The notes under the pieces were generated by a model. That model worked only from the letters and a program-made list of their open reading frames with translations. It did not search any database and was not told the origin of the DNA. Below, piece after piece: positions 9,244-17,489 of a stretch of DNA of 64,000 nucleotides. Each line of letters starts with the position of its first letter. Positions within the stretch are counted from its first letter, which is position 1. Origin of the DNA: Pseudomonas chlororaphis (lineage in GTDB: Bacteria > Pseudomonadota > Gammaproteobacteria > Pseudomonadales > Pseudomonadaceae); assembly GCF_003731765.1 (NCBI RefSeq), contig NZ_MOAL01000004.1:2170001-2234000 (forward strand). The letters are read 5' to 3'. Made by a program: the position numbers and the translations under genes.

Positions 9244-9318
9244 CTAGCAGGCTCCAGGGGTGCTGCTTAGACAGTACCACTACTGCCAGACAGTCTGGCC
9301 CAAGGGCATCAGGCTTTT

Positions 9319-9519
9319 TCACGCCGCCTCGGTGCCCACCTGCCAACGCGAGCCAATAAGGGTGATGACAAATAGACGCACACAGTGGACTAGAAAAGGT
9401 AGGCCATGGCTACCGAACAGAAAGAACGCACGGCCAGACTTGCCGGGAATACTTGCGCAACCCTGCAGGCCCAACGTCACCGCGACCGTAAAACCGCCTA
9501 CCACCATCCGTTTCTCCAT
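9319..9519 (-). CDS. Possible small lipoprotein
   Basis: 66 residues from MEKRMVVGGFTVAVTLGLQGC: a charged start, a hydrophobic stretch and a lipobox-like LQGC at residue 21, then CASIPGKSGRAFFLFG. The C-terminal part is hydrophobic and not clearly family-like. It may be a real small lipoprotein or a fragment of one. It lies in a gene-poor stretch with no linked genes. Confidence 0.35.
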   Translation of the reverse strand: MEKRMVVGGFTVAVTLGLQGCASIPGKSGRAFFLFGSHGLPFLVHCVRLFVITLIGSRWQVGTEAA

Positions 9520-9752
9520 CACGTGCTTCCATGTTGTTTGGCCGTCAATGGCCTGGCCGCGATGGGGTCGGCGCGAGTCTATAGAAATGATGGTAATTAG
9601 GCACAATCCCTTTCGAGCCCTACGCGGCTACGCAGCCCTGTCTCAGAAATGACAGCTCTGGAACAGATCCCCCAAACACCGTCCTGCCAGCAACGCCGTA
9701 AAAACCCACCGGCGGACAATTGAGTATTGATAATAATTCTTATTGGCGATTA
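9520..9752. other. Intergenic region upstream of the L36 paralogue
   Basis: About 230 bases without a gene. The right end is AT-rich (TTGATAATAATTCTTATTGG near 9726-9745) and probably holds the promoter of the ykgO-like gene. Confidence 0.4.
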
Positions 9753-9753
9753 G

Positions 9754-9771
9754 GATATGTTATTACATCTC
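9754..9771. promoter_or_regulatory. Zur-like operator candidate
   Basis: Inverted repeat GATATGT-N4-ACATCTC, 21 bases before the start codon of the zinc-free L36 gene. The half sites resemble those of the gamma-proteobacterial zinc uptake regulator box (GAAATGT...ACATTTC), but the centre is five bases shorter than the classical site. Known biology of such paralogues (Zur repression) supports the idea; the match itself is imperfect. Confidence 0.4.
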
Positions 9772-9792
9772 AATCCAAGCAGGAGTCTCACC

Positions 9793-9942
9793 ATGAAAGT
9801 GCTGTCATCGCTCAAGGAAGCCAAAAACCGCCATCGGGACTGCCAGATCGTCAAGCGTCGAGGGCGGATTTATGTGATTTGCAAATCCAACCCGCGCTTC
9901 AAGGCCAGGCAAGGGGGCGCCAAGAACAAAAACAAAGGCTGA
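9793..9942 (+). CDS. ykgO: 50S ribosomal protein L36, zinc-independent type B paralogue
   Basis: 49 residues beginning MKVLSSLKEAKNRHRDCQIV and ending in a basic tail rich in Lys. The zinc-ribbon Cys/Cys/Cys/His set of ordinary L36 is not complete, which defines the C-minus paralogue that replaces the zinc-binding copy during zinc starvation. The start at 9793 follows GCAGGAGT. The usual companion, a C-minus L31 paralogue, is not beside it. A Zur-like site precedes the gene. Confidence 0.9.
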   Translation: MKVLSSLKEAKNRHRDCQIVKRRGRIYVICKSNPRFKARQGGAKNKNKG

Positions 9943-10080
9943 AGATCGGTAGGAGGATCGGCGAGGCCGGTGCCGATGAAACACATCTGGCCTCGCCCTT
10001 GATGAACGAGTCAAACGTCTTGGGTGCCCTCCGCACCCGAGCAAGCGATCCGGAAACGTCAGCCCTGGGCTAACGCCCTG

Positions 10081-10344
10081 TCAACCGGCATAACTGCTGA
10101 AACCACCGGCGAAAGCTCTGCGCCCTGCCTTGATTTCGGTGCGTAATTCGCCGATCAGATTGGAGATTGACCTGATGCTGGTGAGGTCGCTGGTCGACAC
10201 GCCAGGGAGTAACAACTCGACGCGCCCCGACTCTGAGTCGAAGATCTTGATCGTCAGGGAGCCATTGGCGTTGACCGTGCAATGGCAAGACAGGGGAAGA
10301 AAGCCGGATTCCACAATGTGGCAAAGCTCAACAATGGCAAGCAT
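10081..10344 (-). CDS. DUF1652 family protein
   Basis: About 87 residues from MLAIVELCHIVESGFLPLSC, with the family marks FLPLSCHCTV, GSLTIKIFD and SISNLIGELR. DUF1652 proteins are short, soluble, nearly restricted to Pseudomonas and of unknown function. The start at 10344 is chosen because GGAGGA lies at normal spacing upstream; the frame extends to 10440 without a better site. Confidence 0.85.
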   Translation of the reverse strand: MLAIVELCHIVESGFLPLSCHCTVNANGSLTIKIFDSESGRVELLLPGVSTSDLTSIRSISNLIGELRTEIKAGRRAFAGGFSSYAG

Positions 10345-10560
10345 GGCGTCCTCCGGCAGCACCGGCGTTTGAGATTCAACCGATTCAGCGTAGGTCAGCC
10401 CTAGCAGACTCGCTTTGGCCACCCCCGGGAAATATGCCAACTGGCTCGCAGTTCAGGCAGTTTAAGAGAGCCCGAGCCAATCCATCGCCCTTTGGTCGCT
10501 CTGACATGGCGTGATCCTAGGATTTTTTAACCTCAGCCCTATGAATCGGTAATCGACCTT

Positions 10561-10597
10561 TGCTAGGTTGAGCGACATGAACGCTCACCGCCTAGCA
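10561..10597 (+). promoter_or_regulatory. Leader hairpin enclosing the start codon of a mini-ORF
   Basis: Stem TGCTAGG (10561-10567) pairs with CCTAGCA (10591-10597), and GAGCG (10570-10574) pairs with CGCTC (10582-10586), leaving a seven-base loop ACATGAA that carries the mini-ORF ATG. A second weaker stem AGCCC/GGGCT spans 10616-10640 and reaches the mini-ORF stop codon. Together with the terminator at 10662 this looks like a structured 5' leader or a small RNA. Confidence 0.5.
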
Positions 10598-10642
10598 ACT
10601 CGCACCGCAATGATTAGCCCCATCGACGCCGTGGTGGGCTAG
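10577..10642 (+). CDS. Candidate 21-residue leader peptide
   Basis: Mini-ORF of 21 codons starting MNAHRLATRTAM and ending AVVG-stop. Only a weak AGGT-like ribosome site precedes the ATG, which lies in the loop of a hairpin. It is followed within 20 bases by a terminator and then by the P-loop kinase gene. No run of a single amino acid stands out, so a classical amino-acid attenuator is not obvious; it may instead be a spurious ORF inside a small RNA. Confidence 0.4.
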   Translation: MNAHRLATRTAMISPIDAVVG

Positions 10643-10661
10643 CGCTGTTCAACGAACACCC

Positions 10662-10685
10662 AACCCGCCTCAGAGGCGGGTTTTT
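10662..10685 (+). terminator. Rho-independent terminator ahead of the kinase gene
   Basis: Stem AACCCGCCT / AGGCGGGTT with a three-base loop, followed by TTT and more Ts. It sits between the mini-ORF and the ATG at 10726, so it either ends a small RNA or acts as an attenuator for the kinase. Confidence 0.85.
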
Positions 10686-10725
10686 ATTCCCGGCGCTCTG
10701 AGGTTTCGCCCCCAGGAGACCGACC

Positions 10726-11214
10726 ATGCACCACCCTTCCCCCGCAGTACTGCACTTGCTCTGCGGCAAGATTGCCTCGGGCAAATCCACCCTGGCACAC
10801 CAGCTCGCCCAGGCACCGAGCACAGTCTTGGTCTGTGAGGATCAATGGCTGGCGCAGTTATACCCTGACGCCATCGCCACCCTCGCCGACTACCAGCTCC
10901 ATGCACAACGTCTGCGCGCCGCCATGGAACCATTGGTCATTGCATTGCTGAGAGCGGGAACCAGCGTAGTCATGGATTTTCCAGCCAACACCGTGGCGCA
11001 ACGTGCCTGGCTCAGGGGATTGGCGGACAACGCTCAGGCTGAGCATGCGTTGCATGTGCTGGCCATCGACGACGAGATCTGCCTGGCGCGGCTGCGGGAA
11101 AGAAACCAGCGTGGCGATCATCCTTTCGCCACCGATGAGGCGGCATTTCGACTGATTTCCAGTTACTTCGTCGAGCCCCATGCCGATGAGCATTTGCATG
11201 AGGTTCGTTATTAG
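10726..11214 (+). CDS. P-loop kinase-like ATPase (AAA_33-type)
   Basis: 162 residues. Walker A is GKIASGKST at residues 14-22, followed by LAHQLAQ. A lid-like segment CLARLRERNQRGDHPFATDE with several arginines matches zeta-toxin/gluconate-kinase-like small-molecule kinases. Substrate unknown. The ATG follows CCAGGAGACC. The upstream terminator and mini-ORF suggest post-transcriptional control of this gene. Confidence 0.8.
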   Translation: MHHPSPAVLHLLCGKIASGKSTLAHQLAQAPSTVLVCEDQWLAQLYPDAIATLADYQLHAQRLRAAMEPLVIALLRAGTSVVMDFPANTVAQRAWLRGLADNAQAEHALHVLAIDDEICLARLRERNQRGDHPFATDEAAFRLISSYFVEPHADEHLHEVRY

Positions 11215-11265
11215 CAGGCCTGGGCCTCATCAGCGACGCTGAGGGGCCAAAAAGGCAAATTTCAG

Positions 11266-11306
11266 GCAAAAAAAAGCCCAAGTAGCTGATGGAAACTTGG
11301 GGCTTA
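11266..11306 (-). terminator. Terminator for minus-strand transcription
   Basis: Inverted repeat AAGCCCCAAGT...ACTTGGGCTT (minus strand, one bulge), followed on the minus strand by a run of eight T. It is 270 bases beyond the stop of the membrane gene at 11575, so it ends either a long 3' untranslated region or a separate small RNA of about 100 bases; an AT-rich TATATT near 11371 could be its -10 element. Confidence 0.65.
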
Positions 11307-11574
11307 AAAATGCATAAACCGTGGTAGGTGAACGCGACGCAATCTTATCTCAGCCCAACACCTGTAACAATATATTTTCGTAGAAAAAACGCAGAAAAAA
11401 TCATCTAAGTCATTCAATAACCACACTTTTTTCGCGGAAACGATAAAATATTCCCGCACAATTTAAAGGGTTTCCACGTTCTTTCTTGCGTTCTGCTGCG
11501 CAAACTACAGCCCGTGCCTCCAGCGGTAAAATGGCAGCAAACGGCACGCACCTGCTGCCTGGGCCTGATGCTCA

Positions 11575-11979
11575 TCAGAAGGTGATGGCAGTGCCTGGAT
11601 AAAACAGCGTGTTCAACACGATCAGGGCCAGCCAGAGACCGATTTCCAGGGTCTCGGAAAGGGGCTGGATTTTCCTGATCGCGCCATAGATATGCACGAC
11701 GGCCATCAACAAAAACACCAGATACAACACATCAAAGGCGTAACTATCACGAATACCGTTCATGACGGAGTACAACATGATGACTTCCACCACCAGAATA
11801 AAAGCGCCCAAACATCGACCGAAATAAATAGCCAAGTGCCGCTCTTGGGGTATCGCCCAGCCCATTAACTTGGCCCATTGCAAGGGCGCCACAAAGATAG
11901 GCAAAGCAAAAAACAAGGTTGTCACGATCATTAATGTGGCGAGGTACTCTTTACTGTATATCGAGAAAAAACCCAACAT
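11575..11979 (-). CDS. Hypothetical four-helix membrane protein
   Basis: 134 residues with four hydrophobic segments (about 10-32, 48-70, 78-98 and 112-130). It is conserved-looking but not assignable to a named family by eye. The gene is AT-richer than its neighbours. It stands alone between the convergent kinase gene and a 360-base gap. Confidence 0.6.
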   Translation of the reverse strand: MLGFFSIYSKEYLATLMIVTTLFFALPIFVAPLQWAKLMGWAIPQERHLAIYFGRCLGAFILVVEVIMLYSVMNGIRDSYAFDVLYLVFLLMAVVHIYGAIRKIQPLSETLEIGLWLALIVLNTLFYPGTAITF

Positions 11980-12342
11980 GCTCTATTCCCTGTTTTTATT
12001 ATCAATAAATCTACGGGGCAATAGTTGCAGCTCCTTATTGAATTTTCCAATCAGAAAACCAAAAACAGGACTAAAGAGAGTTCAGTAATTAGAAAACTGT
12101 ACTAAGGATTGAGCCGGTCATGGGCATCCTTGCTACAGGCATCCCGAGCAGACACTCACGCACTCGAACGGAGCGCTGAACCGCTCTGCTATTCCCCTCG
12201 CCACTTGGGTGCCGTCAACGATTAACGCTTGCTGCTCAAAAATTGACGAACAGTTTTTAACTCCATGCTTAAGCTTCGCTGTATAAGACGTGGCGAAACG
12301 GTCAATACAGAAGCCGATGTTAGTTCCAGGGAGATTGTTACA
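11980..12342. other. Intergenic region, AT-rich
   Basis: About 360 bases between two divergent genes, noticeably AT-rich near 11980-12110. It holds both promoters. An upstream in-frame ATG of the phosphatase at 12265 lies here but has no ribosome site. Confidence 0.4.
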
Positions 12343-12906
12343 GTGAATAGGGAAATTATTTTAATGCGTCATGGCCAACCGAACCTGGATGAGGTCAAGC
12401 CGATTTCAGCGCGGGATATGAAGCACTGGATTGAGCAATACGACCTCTCGGAAATCACTGCCCAACCCGCACCACAAACCAGTGTGGAACTGGCCGTTAA
12501 TGCCAGCGTCATCGTATCCAGCACCGCGCCGCGGGCACTGACATCCGTTCGGGCCCTGGGCCTTCAACCGAGCATCGTGGATGAAGTTTTCTGCGAGGCG
12601 AAATTGCCCTATGGACGCTGGACCCGACCGCGACTTTCGCCGTTTACCTGGGCCTTTATTCTTCGAATTTTATGGCTGTGCGGTTTCTCAGGGAACGTCG
12701 AGTCCGCCCAGAAGGCAAAGTTGCGAGCCAAAGAGGCTGCCGAACACCTGGCATCCGTGAGCGGCGAAGGCTCGGTTCTTTTGCTCGGTCATGGGTTCAT
12801 GAATCGAATGATTGCCAAACAATTGGAAGCTGCCGGATGGACGCGCCATCACAGCAGCGGTAGCCGGTACTGGAGCGCGACAACCTATCGAACCGGTAAG
12901 CATTGA
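12343..12906 (+). CDS. Histidine phosphatase superfamily protein
   Basis: About 187 residues starting at GTG (VNREIILMRHGQPN). The RHG motif carrying the phospho-accepting His is present, and a second catalytic His lies in LLGHGFMNRM. A conserved Arg is found in SSTAPRALTS. The GTG is chosen because AGGGAGA lies eight bases upstream; an in-frame ATG at 12265 lacks a ribosome site. The substrate is not predictable. Confidence 0.8.
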   Translation: MNREIILMRHGQPNLDEVKPISARDMKHWIEQYDLSEITAQPAPQTSVELAVNASVIVSSTAPRALTSVRALGLQPSIVDEVFCEAKLPYGRWTRPRLSPFTWAFILRILWLCGFSGNVESAQKAKLRAKEAAEHLASVSGEGSVLLLGHGFMNRMIAKQLEAAGWTRHHSSGSRYWSATTYRTGKH

Positions 12907-12976
12907 AACGCCGGCGCGCACGGTCCAAATGCGGAGGTGGTCATGATTAACCGGGCTGCCGATGACGCAACCTCAA

Positions 12977-13795
12977 CTAAGCGTCATGCAGCATGCGGTC
13001 CGAGATAACCCCCGAGAAGGTTTTCTGCACCGGGCCGCTCAGAAACACCGCCCCCACGCCGTCCCATTGCACCGCCACCGTGCCGCCATCACATTCAACG
13101 TCGACGCGGTGGTCCAGCAGGCCACGACGAATGCCATTGACCACCGCACCGCAGGAGCAGGAACCAGAACCCAGAGGAATAGCGCCGCCCCGCTCCCAAA
13201 TACGCAGGCGAATGTGCTGGCGGTCAATGACCTGGACAAAATGCACGTTGGCCCGGAGCGGGAACAGAGGGTGGTTTTCGATGGTCGGCCCGATTGTCGC
13301 GATATCAACGTCGCTCAGGTCATCGACAAAATAAGTGCAATGGGGATTGCCCATGCTGCAAGCCGCCGGGTCGCCCGCCAGAGGCAACAACGCCGTGTTC
13401 AGTTCTTGCGCCAGGGGAATCTCCGACCAGGCCAAAAACGGCTCCCCCATGTTGACCGAAATAGCACCGGTTGACGTTCGCTCGCAGGTCAGCAGCCCAC
13501 GCTGGGTGCGCAGGATGACCGACGCCTGGGTTGACTCACGCATCAATAAATCGGCAACACCGCGCGTCGCACTGCCACACACATCCAGCGTCGAGCCATC
13601 GGCATTCCAGAACATCACCCGCGCTGCGGCATCTTCACAATCGAGCACTACTGCGATCTGGTTGAAGCCAATACCTCGGTTTCGATCCCCCAACCGCCGA
13701 GCCAGAGCGCTGGTCATGGGGTTGGCTGAATCTCTCGAATCGACAACGACGAAGTCATCGCCATTGGCGTGCATTTTAAGAAACCTCAGCGGCAT
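12977..13795 (-). CDS. Diaminopimelate-epimerase-like (DapF-fold) racemase
   Basis: 272 residues from MPLRFLKMHANGDDFVVVDS. Two DapF half domains are visible. The first catalytic Cys is C73 in NADGSTLDVCGSATRG; the second is C215 in LGSGSCSCGAVV. Flanking loops differ from housekeeping DapF (CGSAT instead of CGNGAR; GSGSCSCG instead of GETLACG), so this is a paralogue and a different amino-acid substrate is plausible. The start at 13795 fits the family N-terminus; a longer frame to 14002 has no homology. Located next to a divergent SDR gene. Confidence 0.8.
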   Translation of the reverse strand: MPLRFLKMHANGDDFVVVDSRDSANPMTSALARRLGDRNRGIGFNQIAVVLDCEDAAARVMFWNADGSTLDVCGSATRGVADLLMRESTQASVILRTQRGLLTCERTSTGAISVNMGEPFLAWSEIPLAQELNTALLPLAGDPAACSMGNPHCTYFVDDLSDVDIATIGPTIENHPLFPLRANVHFVQVIDRQHIRLRIWERGGAIPLGSGSCSCGAVVNGIRRGLLDHRVDVECDGGTVAVQWDGVGAVFLSGPVQKTFSGVISDRMLHDA

Positions 13796-14032
13796 AGATA
13801 GACAGACCTTAAGCGGCGGGACAGGCCGTGAATTGACGGTTGACGACGATCTAACCGTCATTCGCATAACCTTTGCAAGCACAGGGTCGCCCCACCTCTC
13901 CACCCGACCGCCCCAGACCATCATCCGCGCCCTTCGCCGAACACCTGGAAACAACCTCTTGATTGCCAAGCCATGAGGCGTCTGTTTGCATGCCAGCCCC
14001 AACGTTCAGCAAACAGGTCAAGGAGACGATTA

Positions 14033-14752
14033 ATGAAAACGATGGTGATCGGCGCAAGCAAAGGGTTAGGCAGAGCCTTGATCGACGGCTTGGGTGAACC
14101 GGGGGACACCTTGATAGGTGTGTCTCGGACCCGCCCCGAAAACCTGATAGCTCAAGCGGGTGTCGAGGTGCAGTGGCTGGAAGCCAACCTTGGCGAACCG
14201 GCAAAGGCTGCGCAGATCATCGAGCAGGCGGTGGTGGACGGCGGGCTGGATACGCTGATCTACAACCTCGGCATCTGGGAAGCGTTTGCCTTTGACCCGG
14301 CGTACGACTTCCTGGAGGACCACGACGACCAGGTGGAAAACATCGTCAACTGCAACATCACGTCGACCATTATTTTGATCAAGCGCCTGCTTCCGGTGCT
14401 GCTCAAAAGCGCGAACCCCAAGATCATATTGACCGGGTCGACTTCCGGTTTGCCGCAAAGTGGACGACCCGAAGTCACCTTTGGCGCCTCCAAGTTCGCG
14501 TTGCAAGGTATCGCCGATGCGCTGCGTGAAGGGTACCGGCAGCAACGCCTGGGGGTGACCTGCTTGAACCTCGGCTACCTGAATACCGAAGACCCGCTGA
14601 ACACGCCAAGAGCGCTCGCCGAGCAGCGCGGTGAAGGTCATTCAATTCCCGTGCACGACGTCGTCCAGGTGGTACGCATGGCCTTGAGCCTGTCTTCAGC
14701 AAGCTTCGTCAAAGAAATCACCTTGCCAGCAATATTCGATGAGCGCTTCTGA
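14033..14752 (+). CDS. Short-chain dehydrogenase/reductase-like protein lacking the catalytic Tyr
   Basis: 239 residues with Rossmann motif GASKGLG at residues 7-13, NLG-type NAG equivalent at 78-80, and the active-site Ser region TGSTSG (134-139). The YxxxK position reads F150-GAS-K154, so the catalytic tyrosine is replaced by phenylalanine. The protein may bind nucleotide without classical SDR catalysis. The start at 14033 follows AAGGAGACG. It is divergent from the DapF-like gene. Confidence 0.85.
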   Translation: MKTMVIGASKGLGRALIDGLGEPGDTLIGVSRTRPENLIAQAGVEVQWLEANLGEPAKAAQIIEQAVVDGGLDTLIYNLGIWEAFAFDPAYDFLEDHDDQVENIVNCNITSTIILIKRLLPVLLKSANPKIILTGSTSGLPQSGRPEVTFGASKFALQGIADALREGYRQQRLGVTCLNLGYLNTEDPLNTPRALAEQRGEGHSIPVHDVVQVVRMALSLSSASFVKEITLPAIFDERF

Positions 14753-14860
14753 TAGCGGGATCCCCCCACCAGAAAATGCCTGGGTCGGCTGCTGCGGTTG
14801 ATGACCATCAGCAATCGACCCAAGGCAGCGACCCTACTCCCCTGCCTCTACAGGTCCCTC

Positions 14861-16335
14861 CTACCCGGCTTTCGAATAAAAACGGACCACGCGTAAGCCT
14901 GTAAAAACGCCAAGGATCGGTGCGATCGCGAACACGCCAAATAGCCAGCCCGCAGCGCTGGCCGTGCCGACAACGCCTCCAGGGCTAGAGAGGCCGGCAA
15001 CGTTGGCCACCATGCCTGCCAGGGCCGCGCCAAGGGCGGTGGCGAACAACTGCACGGTGGTAATCGACGCTGCTGCCAGGTCCTGCTCGCCCGCCGAGGC
15101 GACCTGAAACACCCGAGTCAACAGGTGCGGCCAGGCCAGCCCCACACCCAAGCCAATGGCAACGAGCGCCAGGCAGATCGGCGAGAGAGCCCACCAGTCC
15201 CCCTCGCTTTCGACTCGCATCAGAACGGCAAGCGCCACCATGCCGGCCAGTCCAAGAACCGGGCCTGCAAGGATCGCACGCCCGATATTTTTGCCGCTCG
15301 CTCCGGCGCTTGCGATGGACCCCAGGGTCCATCCGGCCGCCATGAGCGCTGCGAGATAGCCAGCGACTAGTGGGGATTGGTGGTGAAGGACCTGGAGGAA
15401 CAGCGGCACGAATATTTCACCACTGGTAATGGCCACCGCCAGCAGTGACATCGTTGCATACAGCGCCCCCAGTGTTGTGGTGATGCGAAATGCACCCGTT
15501 GGCAGCAGCCTATGGCGGGCACGGTTTTCTGTGCCTATCAGTAGGACCGTCAGAATGGCGGCGACTGCAATGCCCCCGATGTTCCAGGAAAGGATTGAGG
15601 AGACGCTGGCCGCCGAAACCACGAGGACTGCCGACGTCAAGAGAACCAGTTGGGCCATTGGGACCGCTGGGCGTTGAGCTTTATTGGCACTGCGTTTAGG
15701 CAGCGTGGCAACAGCCAGCAAGGCGAACAATGCGGCAACCGGAATGAGCAACCAGAACGCCATTCGCCATACACCGAGCTCAGCAAAAATCCCGCCTACC
15801 GCCGGACCAACCAGCGTTGCCACCCCCCACATGCCGGAGACCAATGCCATTGCGCGCGGCCATAAGGCCTCCTCGAAAACCAGCCGGATCATCGCGTAAG
15901 ACAGTGCAAACAGAAAACCGCCGCCCAGCCCCTGAACAAAACGTCCAGCCAGCATAACGGGCATTGATGGGGCAAACGCACAGACGAACGTGCCGAGGGC
16001 AAACACCAAGGTGGCAATGATGTACGCGCCGCGCTGACCAGCAACCGCGCCGACAGCGCTGAACCGAGGATCGAGGCCGCAACGAACAGCGTGGTGTTCC
16101 ACGCGTAATAGTCGATGCCACCAAGGTCCCTGACAACAGAAGGCAGAATGGTGGTGGCGATATACACATTGATCGCATGAAGGACGACGCCTCCCGCCAG
16201 CGCAAGCGAGCGCACGCCATTCCTGCCAGACAGCAAGGCGGCCCAAGCGTTTTTTGGAGGACAGTCCTCCCTCAAGGCACTGGCCTCTACAGTCGATTGT
16301 GAATAGTGATCAGCTGGCACATCAGGCTTTTCCAT
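14861..16335 (-). pseudogene. MFS efflux transporter with a frameshift
   Basis: A multi-helix major-facilitator exporter, about 490 residues if joined. The N-terminal part (from MEKPDVPADHYSQSTVEAS, start 16335 with TGGAG upstream) ends its good match at GSALSARLL, and the rest continues in another frame from about 16040 (GQRGAYIIATLVFALGTF). One base gained or lost there would restore it. It is either a real disruption or a sequencing error. The SoxR-type promoter directly upstream makes it the SoxR target, as in other pseudomonads where SoxR drives drug efflux. Confidence 0.8.
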
Positions 16336-16401
16336 ATGGACTCCACGTCGAGATTTCACTCGCAGCGGCGAATGAAGGCTTGCAAAGGCAAACCGACACT
16401 C

Positions 16402-16432
16402 TTTATAAAACCTCATGTATAGATGAGGTCAA
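16402..16432 (-). promoter_or_regulatory. SoxR-activated promoter with 18-bp SoxR dyad
   Basis: Minus strand: -35 TTGACC, a 19-base spacer, -10 TATAAA. The overlong spacer is typical of MerR-family activated promoters. Inside it sits the dyad CCTCATGTATAGATGAGG (16411-16428), matching the CCTCA...TGAGG arms of SoxR boxes. It faces the MFS gene, and soxR starts 17 bases to the other side. Confidence 0.88.
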
Positions 16433-16448
16433 CACGGAGTAGGCATTT

Positions 16449-16910
16449 ATGATCGATGTGCGCGTGCCACTATCGGTAGGAGAGCTCGCCCGCCGATGCG
16501 GCGTCACCATCGCGACCGTGCACTTCTACGAAGCCAAGGGTCTCATCCACGGACAACGAAGCGCAGGTAACCAGCGTCGTTATGCCCGGGATACTCTTCG
16601 CCGAATTGCCATTATCAAGATCGCGAAACGCGCGGGCATTCCCTTGGCCACGATCAAGGACGCCCTGGATGGGCTTCCCTCGGGACGCCCCCTGACAACC
16701 AGAGATTGGACGCACCTCTCCACACTCTGGAGAGACATGCTGACTGAACGGATCCACAGCCTCACCCAGCTTCGTGATCAACTCGACGGTTGTATCGGCT
16801 GCGGCTGCCTATCCATGGACGACTGCCCTCTTCGCAATCCCGGTGATCGTTTGAGCCAGCTAGGGGAAGGAGCCGTCTTGCTGGAGAAAGACTCTGTGCC
16901 CACGGAGTGA
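16449..16910 (+). CDS. soxR: Redox-sensitive transcriptional activator SoxR
   Basis: 153 residues of MerR type: N-terminal winged helix (LSVGELARRCGVTIATVHFYEAKGLI), a dimerisation helix, and the [2Fe-2S] ligand set C115, C118, C120 and C126 in CIGCGCLSMDDC, followed by PLRNPGDRL. In pseudomonads SoxR senses redox-cycling compounds such as phenazines and switches on efflux pumps rather than soxS. Here it is divergent from an MFS pump across a SoxR box. Strong GGAG site at 16436. Confidence 0.95.
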   Translation: MIDVRVPLSVGELARRCGVTIATVHFYEAKGLIHGQRSAGNQRRYARDTLRRIAIIKIAKRAGIPLATIKDALDGLPSGRPLTTRDWTHLSTLWRDMLTERIHSLTQLRDQLDGCIGCGCLSMDDCPLRNPGDRLSQLGEGAVLLEKDSVPTE

Positions 16911-16961
16911 TTGATCGGTTGAGTCCATAGGACTGTCAGGATTGCCCGCCGAATGCCTAAA

Positions 16962-17399
16962 TTACTTCAGGCACTTTTCAAAACGAACATCACCCTCTGG
17001 CAAGTGCTCCACAGGCCGCCAGCCGAGGTTCCGGTAAAAGCCATTCGCGCGGCTTGCCTCGGCGGTTTCTAGCCAGATGGTCTGGTGGTGCTGAAACAGA
17101 AAAGCCTCCGCTCTCTCCATCAGGCTACGCCCCAACCCGAGCCCTTCGAATTCGGGCAGAACGAAGGCCGCAAACACACACCCCTCCTCGACATCCGCCA
17201 TGGAAAAACCTACGGGGACGCCATCGACTTCCGCGACCCAGGCGCATGGCGCTTCAAGAATTGCCTGCCCGATAGCCTCGGGAGTGATGCCCATTTCCGC
17301 TAACTGATCACGGGATAAATGGTTTTCCTGAACACTGGTTCGAATATCAAAAATGGCATTGATATCGCCTTGGTTAGCAAGCCTGATTGCTTTTTTCAT
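16962..17399 (-). CDS. GNAT family N-acetyltransferase
   Basis: 145 residues with the acetyl-CoA-binding region FVLPEFEGLGLGRSLMERAE (R/Q-x-x-G-x-G/A pattern) and a typical end GFYRNLGWRPVEH. Substrate unknown. The start follows AGAGGACCTC. It lies downstream of soxR in the opposite direction. Confidence 0.88.
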   Translation of the reverse strand: MKKAIRLANQGDINAIFDIRTSVQENHLSRDQLAEMGITPEAIGQAILEAPCAWVAEVDGVPVGFSMADVEEGCVFAAFVLPEFEGLGLGRSLMERAEAFLFQHHQTIWLETAEASRANGFYRNLGWRPVEHLPEGDVRFEKCLK

Positions 17400-17489
17400 G
17401 AGGTCCTCTTTTGTACCCTGTCCTTGGGATGGAAACTTGACTTACAGACCTGACGCATTCCACGAAGGCCGTCTGCGTGCCGGGAAAGG

